Shown: one piece after another, positions 1 to 8,425 of the stretch | Layout of the letters: the number at the start of each line of letters is the position of its first letter | Numbering within the stretch: position 1 is the first letter of the stretch | DNA from: Phocaeicola barnesiae DSM 18169 = JCM 13652 | GTDB taxonomy: Bacteria > Bacteroidota > Bacteroidia > Bacteroidales > Bacteroidaceae | Reading direction: 5' to 3' | NCBI RefSeq assembly: GCF_000374585.1 | Contig: NZ_KB894650.1 | Span: forward strand, 62,001 to 126,000 | Length of the DNA: 64,000 nucleotides | Notes under the pieces: model-generated | Databases searched by the model: none | What the model saw: the letters and a program-made list of their open reading frames with translations, nothing else | Told to the model about the DNA's origin: nothing | Translations under genes and position numbers: made by a program

Positions 1-103
1 CGGCCACTCCCCTTTGGTAAAACACCCGTTCTTCGTTTCCGTTCCGGATAACACAAGCATAATTCCCGGTATGCAACCGTTCAATCATCTCCTCGGGAAC
101 CAT
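1..103 (-). CDS. DUF1893-like protein, N-terminal fragment cut by the window edge
   Basis: Reading leftward from an ATG at 103-101 gives an open frame with a stretch reading IERLHTGNYACVIRNG followed by FYQRGVA. This resembles the start of DUF1893 proteins, a small family of unknown function related to cytidine-deaminase-like folds. The start overlaps the stop of the upstream aldo/keto reductase as TGATG, so the two are probably translationally coupled in one leftward operon. Only about 34 codons are visible. Confidence 0.6.
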   Translation of the reverse strand, partial: MVPEEMIERLHTGNYACVIRNGNEERVFYQRGVA

Positions 104-1482
104 CACAAAGTACCTTGTTTCAGTTGTTCTACAAACGCGTCGATACGGTGCAGCTCTTTCGGAATGTCAATGCTTTGCGGACAATGCGGGTTACATGTTT
201 CACAACCGATGCAATGACTGGCCTGACGCAATTTCGGCACACTCCGGTCATACCCTATCAGAAAAGCTCTGCGGGCTTCCCGGTAATTCGGGTCCTGCTG
301 GCTTTTCGGCACATTCCCTTCGTTCACACACTTGTTATAGTGAATCAGGATAGCCGGTATATCGATTCCGTACGGACACGGCATGCAATACTTACAATCG
401 TTGCAAGGCACGGTAGGATACTTCATCATCAGCTGAGCGGTTTCTTCCAAGAAATCCTTATCCTCCTCCGTCAACGGGACCAACGGAGAATAAGTACGCA
501 GGTTATCCTGCAAATGCTCCATGTACGTCATTCCGCTCAGAACAGTCAATACATGGTCCGGAGAGCCGGCAAAGCGAAATGCCCACGAAGCCACACTATC
601 TTTCGGCCGACGTTCCTTCAAACGGGCTACAATGTGATCGGGCACATTCGAAAGTCTTCCTCCCAGCAACGGCTCCATGATGATGGCCTTGATGTTGCGT
701 TTCACCAGTTCGCCGTACAGATAATCCGCGTTCACGTTATTGCCCGAAGCATGATGCCAGTCCACGTAATTCAACTGGATCTGCACAAAGTCCCAGTGTA
801 CCTGCTCGTGCATCCCCAAGACTTCATCAAACACTTCCTTCGTCCCGTGGAAAGAGAAGCCCAGATTCCGGATACGTCCGGCCTTGCGCTCCTCGATCAG
901 GTAATCCAACATCCCGTTTTCGATATATCGCTTGCGGAACGTCTCGATACCTCCATTACCGATGGAATGCAGCAGGTAATAGTCGATGTAATCCACCTGC
1001 AGATCCTCGAACGACTGCTTGTACATCTTGATGGAATTCTCCCGGGTGAAATTACTGAAATTAGACAACTTGGTAGCCAGCTGGAACTTCTCGCGCGGAT
1101 GACGCTTCAGCGCGATACCGGTCGTCTTTTCCGACCATCCCTGTACATACACCGGAGATGTATCGAAATAAGTCACCCCGTGTGCAATGGCATAATCCAC
1201 CAATTCATTGACCGCATCCTGGTCGATGACATTTCCATCTCCGGCCGGCGAAGGCAATGTGGGCCAACGCATACAGCCATATCCCAGCAATGAAATCTTT
1301 TCTCCTTTATCCGATGTACGGTATGTCATCTTATCGGTAGGAACCGGAGCATTGGGATCAACCGCCGCACCGGTCGTCTGCTTCTTATCGTCACAACCGT
1401 AGAACAGACCTCCAACGGTAGCCGTACTGATTCCTACAATCTTCAGGAAATCCCGTCGGTTCATTCTTTTATTATCCTCCAT
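103..1482 (-). CDS. Fe-S cluster-containing aldo/keto reductase with Tat signal
   Basis: A 459-residue oxidoreductase. The N-terminus has a twin-arginine signal (MNRRDFLKIVG) followed by a hydrophobic stretch and a Cys (FYGCDD), suggesting an exported, possibly lipid-anchored protein. The aldo/keto reductase barrel follows, with the catalytic tetrad visible as FDTSPVY (Asp, Tyr), ATKL (Lys) and LLHS (His). The C-terminal part carries two 4Fe-4S motifs, CNDCKYCMPCP and CIGCETCNPHCP. The polyferredoxin gene lies just upstream in the same orientation and could supply electrons (inference). The substrate cannot be read from sequence. Confidence 0.9.
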   Translation of the reverse strand: MEDNKRMNRRDFLKIVGISTATVGGLFYGCDDKKQTTGAAVDPNAPVPTDKMTYRTSDKGEKISLLGYGCMRWPTLPSPAGDGNVIDQDAVNELVDYAIAHGVTYFDTSPVYVQGWSEKTTGIALKRHPREKFQLATKLSNFSNFTRENSIKMYKQSFEDLQVDYIDYYLLHSIGNGGIETFRKRYIENGMLDYLIEERKAGRIRNLGFSFHGTKEVFDEVLGMHEQVHWDFVQIQLNYVDWHHASGNNVNADYLYGELVKRNIKAIIMEPLLGGRLSNVPDHIVARLKERRPKDSVASWAFRFAGSPDHVLTVLSGMTYMEHLQDNLRTYSPLVPLTEEDKDFLEETAQLMMKYPTVPCNDCKYCMPCPYGIDIPAILIHYNKCVNEGNVPKSQQDPNYREARRAFLIGYDRSVPKLRQASHCIGCETCNPHCPQSIDIPKELHRIDAFVEQLKQGTL

Positions 1483-1511
1483 ATCAAAGTATTTTTAAGC
1501 CGTTCACGGCA

Positions 1512-3005
1512 TCAGATTAAACGTTGTCTTTCGTGTCCCTCTACATAAATGGCACTGAACGGACGGGCCGGACACAGATTCTCGCAAGCCCCGCAACCGA
1601 TACAGCGTTCCACGTTCACCGCCGGTATCTTCGGAGAATCCGGATCTCCTTCCACACTGGGCACCATCTGGATGGCTCCTGTAGGGCAATGCCGTTCACA
1701 ATTTCCGCAAGATACCTTATCCTTGACCGCTATACAATTGTCATACAGGAAAACGGCATGTCCGATCTGAGTAGAAGATTTATCGGCCAGGGAAGTCAAG
1801 TGGATAGCATCTGTAGGACAGACTTCCGCACACTTGGTACATTCCGGACGGCAATATCCCCGTTCGTACGACATCTCCGGCTGCATGAATTTCATCAGGT
1901 CCGTCGAGGGACGAAGCACCTGATTCGGACAAGCCGATACGCACAACTGGCAGGCGGTACAATGCTGGGCAAAATGCTTGGCACTCTGGGCTCCCGGCGG
2001 AAGAATCTTGGTCTGACGGTTCGGAACCTGCTTATCGATAATGGTAGCCAGACCGCCGTCAACCTTCTTTTCCTGGGCCTTCAATGTGGCGCCTACCGTT
2101 ACCGTAGCGGCAACAGTCAGGAAGCTACGGCGGGAATTGTCCGGTTGTACCGGAGCCTCGTTTCTTTTTCCATCCTTCTGCTTGAAGCGGCTTTCGTAAT
2201 GCAAGGCCCCATGCTTACAGGTACTGATACAATCCATACAAGCCACACAACGGCTATAGTCTATCTCATGCTTTTCCAGGTTGATGCAGGCAGCCTTGCA
2301 CTTCTTGGCGCACAACTGGCAGTTCTTACATTTCGAGGTATCAATGACCGGACGGAACAGGGAATATTTGGACAGGAATCCAAGAACGGTTCCTACCGGA
2401 CAAATGGTATTGCAATATGTACGCCCGTGTTTCCAAGCCAGTACAAAAAGAACCACCACCGTTACCACCGCCACAATCAGCGTAGGCAGTCCCTTCATCC
2501 ATACCTCTGTTTCATAGAATGCATAGCTGTCCGCCCTCTCAGCCCAAAAAGCCAACAGGTTGTTTCCCCACTGATAAACCGGTGCCAACAAGGTAGAAGC
2601 GATACGCCCGTATGAACTGTAAGGAGCTATAAGAGCGGCCAGTGGAACCAAGCCTGCCAATAAAGCTATTACAAAAAGGAGTAATACCACCCACCGCAAA
2701 ACGGTAAGCGGACGGGAATAAGAGAAACGGTATTTTTTCTTTTTCCGCTTAGAACTTATCCACGAAATGATATCCTGAAAAACTCCTAACGGACAAATGA
2801 CAGAGCAATATACTCGTCCCAACAACAATGTCAGCACCACCAATGCCACTATGACCCCCACATTCAGAGCCAACACAGCCGGCAAGAACTGGATTTTAGC
2901 CATCCAGCCAAACCAAGTATGAATCGTCCCTGTAAAATCCAGGAACAGAAGCGTGACCAATACATAAAAGACAATGGCCAACGTCACTCTAATTTTACGC
3001 AACAT
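1512..3005 (-). CDS. NapH/NapG-like membrane polyferredoxin (4Fe-4S binding protein)
   Basis: A 497-residue protein, start taken at ATG 3005. The first 210 residues hold several membrane segments with two CxxxCP motifs (near residues 67-72 and 198-202), typical of NapH/CcoG-type quinol-oxidising membrane proteins. Two ferredoxin motifs follow (CKNCQLCAKKC and CVACMDCISTC, residues 226-263). Then comes an internal twin-arginine stretch, SRRSFLTVAATVTVGATL (from residue 291), and a second polyferredoxin half with at least four more Cys clusters, ending CIGCGACENLCP. The layout looks like NapH fused to a Tat-type NapG. It probably passes electrons from quinol to the neighbouring Fe-S reductase. 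Confidence 0.85.
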   Translation of the reverse strand: MLRKIRVTLAIVFYVLVTLLFLDFTGTIHTWFGWMAKIQFLPAVLALNVGVIVALVVLTLLLGRVYCSVICPLGVFQDIISWISSKRKKKKYRFSYSRPLTVLRWVVLLLFVIALLAGLVPLAALIAPYSSYGRIASTLLAPVYQWGNNLLAFWAERADSYAFYETEVWMKGLPTLIVAVVTVVVLFVLAWKHGRTYCNTICPVGTVLGFLSKYSLFRPVIDTSKCKNCQLCAKKCKAACINLEKHEIDYSRCVACMDCISTCKHGALHYESRFKQKDGKRNEAPVQPDNSRRSFLTVAATVTVGATLKAQEKKVDGGLATIIDKQVPNRQTKILPPGAQSAKHFAQHCTACQLCVSACPNQVLRPSTDLMKFMQPEMSYERGYCRPECTKCAEVCPTDAIHLTSLADKSSTQIGHAVFLYDNCIAVKDKVSCGNCERHCPTGAIQMVPSVEGDPDSPKIPAVNVERCIGCGACENLCPARPFSAIYVEGHERQRLI

Positions 3006-3166
3006 ATTTATATCTCTTTTCGGTTTATTTCTACTTTTGTCTAGCAAATATATAAGAGTAGAAAAGAAAAGAATCAACATCCCGATTCATTTTTTCGGTA
3101 AGAATACTTTATATAGAATCAGTTTAGATAACCAGGAAAAATTTAAGGAGTGACGAAAAAAGACAG

Positions 3167-3203
3167 TTTTTTATGGGATTCTTCAAATAAAAATGTAATT
3201 TTG
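3167..3203 (+). promoter_or_regulatory. Candidate Bacteroides-type promoter of ndk
   Basis: TAATTTTG at 3196-3203 fits the TAnnTTTG -7 consensus of the Bacteroides primary sigma factor. A T-rich stretch near 3167-3172 sits at the distance of the weak -33 element. It lies 45 bases upstream of the ndk start. Confidence 0.5.
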
Positions 3204-3248
3204 AAAGCAGAAAAATAAACTTTGTTAAACACTAAAAAAGACACAACT

Positions 3249-3722
3249 ATGAGCCGTGAAAAAACCCTCGTACTTTTAAAGCCCAGCACCGTACAACGTG
3301 GGCTGATTGGACAAATCCTCACTCGTTTCGAACGTAAAGGCCTTCGCTTGGCCGGTATCAAGATGATACAGTTGACCGATGAAATCCTGAACGAACATTA
3401 TGCCCACCTAAGCACTATACCTGCCTTTCAACGTATCAAGAATTCCATGATGGCAGCTCCGGTCATCGCCTGCTGCTACGAAGGTGTAGATGCCGTACAG
3501 GTAGTACGTGCCATGACAGGTGTAACAAACGGACGTGCCGCCGCTCCCGGTACCATCCGTGGTGATTTCGCCATGAGTCCGCAAGAAAACATCGTCCATA
3601 CTTCCGATTCTCCGGAGAACGCACTGGTAGAAATCAACCGCTTCTTCAAGCCGGAAGAAATCTTTGATTACGAACAGAATGCACTTCCTTATCTGTACTA
3701 CATGGACGAATACAACGGATAA
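3249..3722 (+). CDS. ndk: Nucleoside diphosphate kinase
   Basis: A 157-residue protein of normal length for the family, which transfers the gamma phosphate between nucleoside triphosphates and diphosphates through a phosphohistidine. The N-terminus reads EKTLVLLKPSTVQRGLIG. The active-site region reads ENIVHTSDS, with the catalytic His, preceded by APGTIRGDFA. ATG 3249 (MSREKT) is preferred over the upstream 3222 start because family alignments begin there and it follows an A-rich leader. It is a single gene closed by a strong terminator. Confidence 0.96.
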   Translation: MSREKTLVLLKPSTVQRGLIGQILTRFERKGLRLAGIKMIQLTDEILNEHYAHLSTIPAFQRIKNSMMAAPVIACCYEGVDAVQVVRAMTGVTNGRAAAPGTIRGDFAMSPQENIVHTSDSPENALVEINRFFKPEEIFDYEQNALPYLYYMDEYNG

Positions 3723-3752
3723 AAAGGAACTGATTCCCATAGAATCAAAGAA

Positions 3753-3792
3753 AATCCCTCAAGGTTTACTGATAGCCTTGAGGGATTTTTTA
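3753..3792 (+). terminator. Rho-independent terminator of ndk, probably bidirectional
   Basis: A perfect 12-bp stem (3753-3764 with 3776-3787) is followed by a T run. Upstream A residues could also serve the convergent sulfatase gene. Confidence 0.85.
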
Positions 3793-3813
3793 TGAAGAAA
3801 ATCAATGTCAATT

Positions 3814-5325
3814 CTATTCTTTCATCCAGTCCAGCTCTTTCCACGGATATTCACCGTCGTTCTTCTGGGGAGCACCAGGTGTACTTCTTCCTTCCCTGAC
3901 ATACTTGGCCATCAAGGCACGCAGGCGAGAAACAATCTCTGGATGTTCAGCCTCTACATTGGTCGTTTCAGAAGGATCGTCCTTCATGTTATAAAGTTGT
4001 ATCGGAGGCAACGAATCCAAAGCCAGCGTATCGGTAGGTGTAGGAGCGCTCCATCCACCGGAACTGGCAGAAAGCAATAGTTTCCAATCGCCTTGACGGA
4101 TGGTGAACTGCCCGTCGATGGAATGATGTACGGTAGCTTCACGTATCGGGTCAATCTCCGTTTCAGATACGATGGCAGGTAACAGGTTATAACTGTCTTC
4201 CCCCTCAGAGTCCATCAACTTATATCCGTTGATGGCCGCAAATGTAGCATAGAAGTCGGTCAGGCATACCGTCTGTCTGACTTCGTGAGGTTTCGTACCT
4301 TCCGGCCAACGCAGGATGCACGGAATACGGTGCCCGCCATCGAACAGATCCGCCTTATGTCCACGGTAAATCGAATTCGGCCGATGTCCTTGAGCTTCCA
4401 TTTCCTTGATACCCGCTGCCGGACTACATCCATTATCCGTTGTAAATACAACGATGGTATTTCCATCTTCTCCAGACTCCTTCACCGCCTGTAGCACCTT
4501 GCCCACCATGGCATCCACCATGAGTACAAAGTCACCGTATTCACCGATACCTGATTTACCCCGGAATTCTTCCGTCGGCAGAATCGGAGTATGAGGAGCC
4601 GGTAATGGCAAATACAGGAAATAAGGCTGGTCAGCCTTGGCCTTCTCCTTGATATAGTTACAAGCCCGGTCAACCAGATTCGGAAGGACCTCTTCATGTA
4701 CAAAATCGGCTCCTGTAGGTCCTTTGCGCCACCAGCTGTATTTCCCCTCGTTCACCGTTTCCCTATCCGGAAGCGATGTAGGCATATCATTCTCAATGTA
4801 GACGTATGGAGCCATGTCCAGGGAACCGCAAAAGCCGTAGAAATAATCGAAGCCACGGGTAGTCGGTCCGTTTTGCACCGGCTTACTGAAGTCCACTTTG
4901 TCCTTTCCGGCATCGATATTGTCCCAATCCCACCCCAAATGCCATTTACCGATACCTGCGGTAGTATATCCATTTTTACGCAACATAGAAGCCATCGTTT
5001 CCCTGTCTGCGGGAATCAAAGCCTTGTCATAACCATATAATACGTTGTTTTTAAGGGTAGAACGCCAGTTGTAACGTCCTGTCAGGATACCGTAACGGGT
5101 CGGGGTACTGACCGAAGAACTGGAATGCGCATCAGTAAACACGACTCCTTCCTGTGCCATCCGGTCAAGGTTTTCCGTCTTCAGCTTAGAATTGTTGTCG
5201 AAATAAGACACATCGCCATACCCCATGTCATCGGCTAGAATAAAGATGATGTTAGGCTGTTTCTGCTTTTCCGTACATGAAAGCAGGGAAAGTATAGCCG
5301 CAGTAGCCAGAAATACGTTTTTCAT
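3814..5325 (-). CDS. Sulfatase (S1 family, serine type), lipoprotein
   Basis: A 503-residue arylsulfatase-type hydrolase. Residues 1-17 form a lipoprotein signal ending LLSC, so the enzyme is probably anchored outside the inner membrane. The metal-binding start reads PNIIFILADDMGYGD. The activation motif is S-T-P-T-R at residues 73-77: here Ser rather than Cys is converted to formylglycine, which requires a radical-SAM anSME-type maturase. Further motifs are GIGKWHLG and TTDNG. Bacteroides use such enzymes to desulfate host or algal glycans; the substrate is not evident and no PUL genes sit next to it. Confidence 0.92.
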   Translation of the reverse strand: MKNVFLATAAILSLLSCTEKQKQPNIIFILADDMGYGDVSYFDNNSKLKTENLDRMAQEGVVFTDAHSSSSVSTPTRYGILTGRYNWRSTLKNNVLYGYDKALIPADRETMASMLRKNGYTTAGIGKWHLGWDWDNIDAGKDKVDFSKPVQNGPTTRGFDYFYGFCGSLDMAPYVYIENDMPTSLPDRETVNEGKYSWWRKGPTGADFVHEEVLPNLVDRACNYIKEKAKADQPYFLYLPLPAPHTPILPTEEFRGKSGIGEYGDFVLMVDAMVGKVLQAVKESGEDGNTIVVFTTDNGCSPAAGIKEMEAQGHRPNSIYRGHKADLFDGGHRIPCILRWPEGTKPHEVRQTVCLTDFYATFAAINGYKLMDSEGEDSYNLLPAIVSETEIDPIREATVHHSIDGQFTIRQGDWKLLLSASSGGWSAPTPTDTLALDSLPPIQLYNMKDDPSETTNVEAEHPEIVSRLRALMAKYVREGRSTPGAPQKNDGEYPWKELDWMKE

Positions 5326-5740
5326 AATCAGAGAATAAGGTTAAACAACAATTATTCTTCCTCCCGAAGATGATGGGACGAAAGTTCTGTCTACAAATTT
5401 ACTGAATATTACTGACTAGCCCCTGGAATCCTGTATTTTTCTGTAAAGTATTTCGCGCCACGCCCTTCAATGTCACGGGTTCTGCGCATTTTTGCTAGAT
5501 TGACAAACAATGTTATTCCTAAAACATGTAAGAGAATAAACATCAAAAAGGGTTTATATTACGTACACCCGGAGATAAACAGATTGTTCCAGGCAAAGGA
5601 CTGGAACAGACCAACTTCACCATATTGATTTTCCCTGAATCCGTCTGAAGTGGAAGGAAATGAAAGTCATTCTAAAAGACGGGCAGAAAGCGATCTACCC
5701 GAATACTCCTTCGGCACGGAGAAAAGCATCGGTATGGATA
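5326..5740. other. Intergenic stretch with possible degraded gene
   Basis: About 460 bases separate the sulfatase start from the rluA-family gene. Between about 5560 and 5735 there are short open pieces in two frames, one reading PGDKQIVPGKGLEQTNFTI before a stop and one reading MKVILKDGQKAIYPNTPSA. These look like pieces of one coding sequence broken by stops and a frameshift. I could not assign a family, and chance open frames are possible. Confidence 0.3.
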
Positions 5741-5775
5741 AAATTATTGCCAGTCAGGAGATACCTGCTGGCAAT
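5741..5775 (-). terminator. Hairpin terminator after the RluA-type gene
   Basis: Inverted repeat 5746-5753/5768-5775 with an inner CAGG/CCTG pairing, just past the leftward stop at 5788, followed on the minus strand by AATAATTTT. Confidence 0.6.
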
Positions 5776-5787
5776 TTATCGGAGAAT

Positions 5788-6711
5788 CTATTTACGTAAC
5801 ATCAGGTTCTTGAACGATGCCGGATAAAGTGTCTCGAACTGCATCAGTTCTCCGGTGACCGGATGATAGAAACAGAGCTTGAAGGCATGCAAGGCCAACC
5901 GTCCCAACGGGTCCACCTCACATCCGTAGCGCTCATCCCCTACTACCGGATGCCCCAACGATGACATGTGGACACGGATCTGGTTCTTACGACCCGTCTC
6001 CAGTTGCAATTCCACCAAAGAATAACCGTTGGCGCGCTTGATAGTCTGATAATGTGTCACCGAAAACTTACCGCCGTCATCGTGATCGGAAGAGCTGACA
6101 TACAGCTTGCGGTCAGTCAGCCATGACTCTACGGTTCCACTATCCTTCTCCATGTCTCCCATGACTACGGAAACATAGCGACGGTCGCATACGATATCGT
6201 GCCAGTTATCGCGCAAGGTATGCTGTGTCCGTTCGTCCTTTGCATACATCATGATACCCGATGTTTCACGGTCCAACCGATGCACGACAAAGATACGGTT
6301 ATTCCGATGTTGACGCTTTACGTACTCATTCAGGATGTGCTGGGCGGTACGTTCCTTCTGATGATCGGTAGCGACGGAAAGCAGCCCCTCCTTCTTCTCC
6401 ACCACGATGAGATAAGCATCCTCGTACAGAATCTTCAGCAACGGATGGCGGAACTCATGCTTGTGCTTTTCGTGGCTGATCTGCACTTTCATTCCCGCCT
6501 GTAACGGATAATTATATTGCGTCTGGATATTGTTGTCTACCAGAACCACCCGGTTGGTCAGCAACGCCTTTACGCGGGTACGGCTGATACCGGCCATTTT
6601 CTTCATCAGGAATTCCATCAGTTCCGCCGGTTCTGTTACATTATATATGGTATATTTGGCAGCAGCCCGTGCTCTTGGACGTCCGCTACCCTGTTGGTTT
6701 TTTCTTGACAC
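5788..6711 (-). CDS. RluA-family pseudouridine synthase
   Basis: A 307-residue enzyme that isomerises uridines in RNA. Residues about 25-80 form an S4 RNA-binding domain. The catalytic motif HRLDRETSG lies at residues 144-152 with Asp147 as the expected nucleophile. Later motifs (LETGRKNQIRVHM, GHPVVGDERYG) match the RluA/RluD group. The basic N-terminus (KNQQGSGRPRARAAAK) is typical of Bacteroidetes members. The specific target (23S rRNA or tRNA position) cannot be told from sequence alone. It is co-directional with rlmD 50 bases upstream. Confidence 0.92.
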   Translation of the reverse strand: MSRKNQQGSGRPRARAAAKYTIYNVTEPAELMEFLMKKMAGISRTRVKALLTNRVVLVDNNIQTQYNYPLQAGMKVQISHEKHKHEFRHPLLKILYEDAYLIVVEKKEGLLSVATDHQKERTAQHILNEYVKRQHRNNRIFVVHRLDRETSGIMMYAKDERTQHTLRDNWHDIVCDRRYVSVVMGDMEKDSGTVESWLTDRKLYVSSSDHDDGGKFSVTHYQTIKRANGYSLVELQLETGRKNQIRVHMSSLGHPVVGDERYGCEVDPLGRLALHAFKLCFYHPVTGELMQFETLYPASFKNLMLRK

Positions 6712-6761
6712 GCTTTCTTGTTAAATTAATGTTCTACATCTTGCGGCAGGCATTTTCCCCA

Positions 6762-8204
6762 TCAGTCCCGACGTTCCAGCAACACCACATTTTCCACATG
6801 ATGCGTATGAGGGAACATGTCTACGGGCTGTACGGCGGTCACCTTGTAACGGCCATCCAACAACTGGAGGTCTCGTGCCTGCGTAGCCGGATTACAGCTG
6901 ACATAAACGATACGTTTCGGAGCTGCGAAAAGAATCACATCAATCACATCGTTGTGCATACCTGCCCGTGGAGGATCCGTGATGATGACATCCGGACGAC
7001 CATGTTCTGTAATGAAATCCTGAGTCAGGATATCCTTCATATCGCCGGCATAAAACAAGGTATTGTCGATACCGTTGATTGCGGAATTGACTTTTGCATC
7101 CTCGATGGCTTCAGGGACATATTCGATACCGATCACCTTCTTCGCCTGACGGGAGACGAAATTGGCGATGGTTCCCGTACCGGTATACAGGTCGTACACC
7201 AGCTCGTTACCGGTCAGTCCGGCAAACTCACGGGCCACCTTATATAATTGATAAGCCTGTTCAGAATTGGTCTGATAGAATGATTTCGGTCCCACCTTGA
7301 AACGAAGCCCTTCCATTTCTTCAAAGATATGGTCGTTACCCTTGAACACTTCCACTTCCAAGTCGCCGATCGTATCGTTACATTTATTGTTGATGACATA
7401 CAGCAACGACGTGATCTGCGGGAAACGGTCACCTACGAACTGCAACAGCTCCAGCATCTGCTGCTTCTCCGCATCGGAAGTTACCTTGCATTGGAGGAGT
7501 ACCATCAGCTCGCCGGTAGACGAGGTACGGACCATCATGTTCCGTAACAGACCTTCCTGGGTACGCAGGTTGAAGAATGAATAGTTATGTTCATAGGCAT
7601 AATCGCGGATGGCGTTCCGTATCTGATTCGATATATCATCCTGCAACCAGCATTTCTCGATGGCCAGTACCTTATCGAAGGCTCCCGGTATATGGAAACC
7701 CACCGCATTCATCTGGTCGTACTGCACATCGGCCTTCACCTCTTCTTCCGTCAGCCATCGCTTGTTCGAGAATGTAAATTCCAACTTGTTCCGATAGAAG
7801 CGTGTCTTTTCAGACCCCAGGATCGGTCTGAATTCCGGCAGTTCCACTTTTCCGATACGCGTCAGGTTATCGAATACCTGCTTCTGCTTGTACCGGATCT
7901 GGTCTTCGTATGAAAGACACTGCCACTTGCAACCGCCACACACACCGTAATGCTGACAGAACGGTTCAACACGCATCGGCGATTGTTCATATATCTTCAC
8001 TGCCACCGCTTCGGCATAATGATTTTTCTTTCGCTTCACCTGTAGGTCGACCACATCGCCGGGAACCACATAAGGAACAAAGACTACCAGATCGTTTACT
8101 TTGGCCAGGGCCTTACCCTCTGCGGCCACATCGGTGATTGTCACCTTTTCCAGTAAAGGAAGTTCTTTTTTCTTTCTTGCCACGTCTCTTTTGTATAAAT
8201 CCAA
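6762..8204 (-). CDS. rlmD: 23S rRNA (uracil-C5)-methyltransferase RlmD/RumA
   Basis: A 480-residue SAM-dependent RNA methyltransferase. A TRAM-like RNA-binding domain occupies residues about 18-70. The Fe-S cysteines are CQHYGVCGGC (Cys83, 89, 92) with a later Cys in EKCWLQ. The SAM site reads VYDLYTGTGTIA. The catalytic part has DPPRAGMH and YVSCNPATQARDL with the methyl-accepting Cys. Length and order match RumA, which makes m5U1939 in E. coli 23S rRNA; Bacteroidetes often carry more than one paralogue, so the exact uridine is an inference. Confidence 0.9.
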   Translation of the reverse strand: MDLYKRDVARKKKELPLLEKVTITDVAAEGKALAKVNDLVVFVPYVVPGDVVDLQVKRKKNHYAEAVAVKIYEQSPMRVEPFCQHYGVCGGCKWQCLSYEDQIRYKQKQVFDNLTRIGKVELPEFRPILGSEKTRFYRNKLEFTFSNKRWLTEEEVKADVQYDQMNAVGFHIPGAFDKVLAIEKCWLQDDISNQIRNAIRDYAYEHNYSFFNLRTQEGLLRNMMVRTSSTGELMVLLQCKVTSDAEKQQMLELLQFVGDRFPQITSLLYVINNKCNDTIGDLEVEVFKGNDHIFEEMEGLRFKVGPKSFYQTNSEQAYQLYKVAREFAGLTGNELVYDLYTGTGTIANFVSRQAKKVIGIEYVPEAIEDAKVNSAINGIDNTLFYAGDMKDILTQDFITEHGRPDVIITDPPRAGMHNDVIDVILFAAPKRIVYVSCNPATQARDLQLLDGRYKVTAVQPVDMFPHTHHVENVVLLERRD

Positions 8205-8312
8205 TTTGGGACAAAGTTAATCATTTTTTCCGACAATCTACCATGTTTTTAAAAATACTTCATTTTGCCAACTCTACATTGCAAAAACATGTTGTAAAAT
8301 AGGTTTTATTCC

Positions 8313-8343
8313 TTTGAAAGTCTATAAAATATAAATAGATTTG
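8313..8343 (+). promoter_or_regulatory. Promoter of ppdK (TTTG-N19-TAnnTTTG)
   Basis: TTTG at 8313-8316 and TAGATTTG at 8336-8343 are 19 bases apart, a full match to the Bacteroides sigma-ABfr consensus. The transcript would have a leader of about 75 bases before the ppdK start. Confidence 0.75.
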
Positions 8344-8425
8344 CAATCAGTTAAACTTAAATAGCCTTTCAAAAAGAAAGTGAAAGACATACATAACACA
8401 TATCAAACCTTAATTTCATAAACTA

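Noticed and set aside
14-217. 67-codon plus-strand frame at the left edge
   Set aside because: Antisense to the DUF1893 fragment and the end of the reductase gene, both of which show family patterns.
115-1293. 392-codon open frame on the plus strand
   Set aside because: Antisense to the aldo/keto reductase; no motif, and the minus frame is a clear enzyme.
1524-2615. 363-codon plus-strand frame
   Set aside because: Shadow of the polyferredoxin gene; its residues show no domain pattern.
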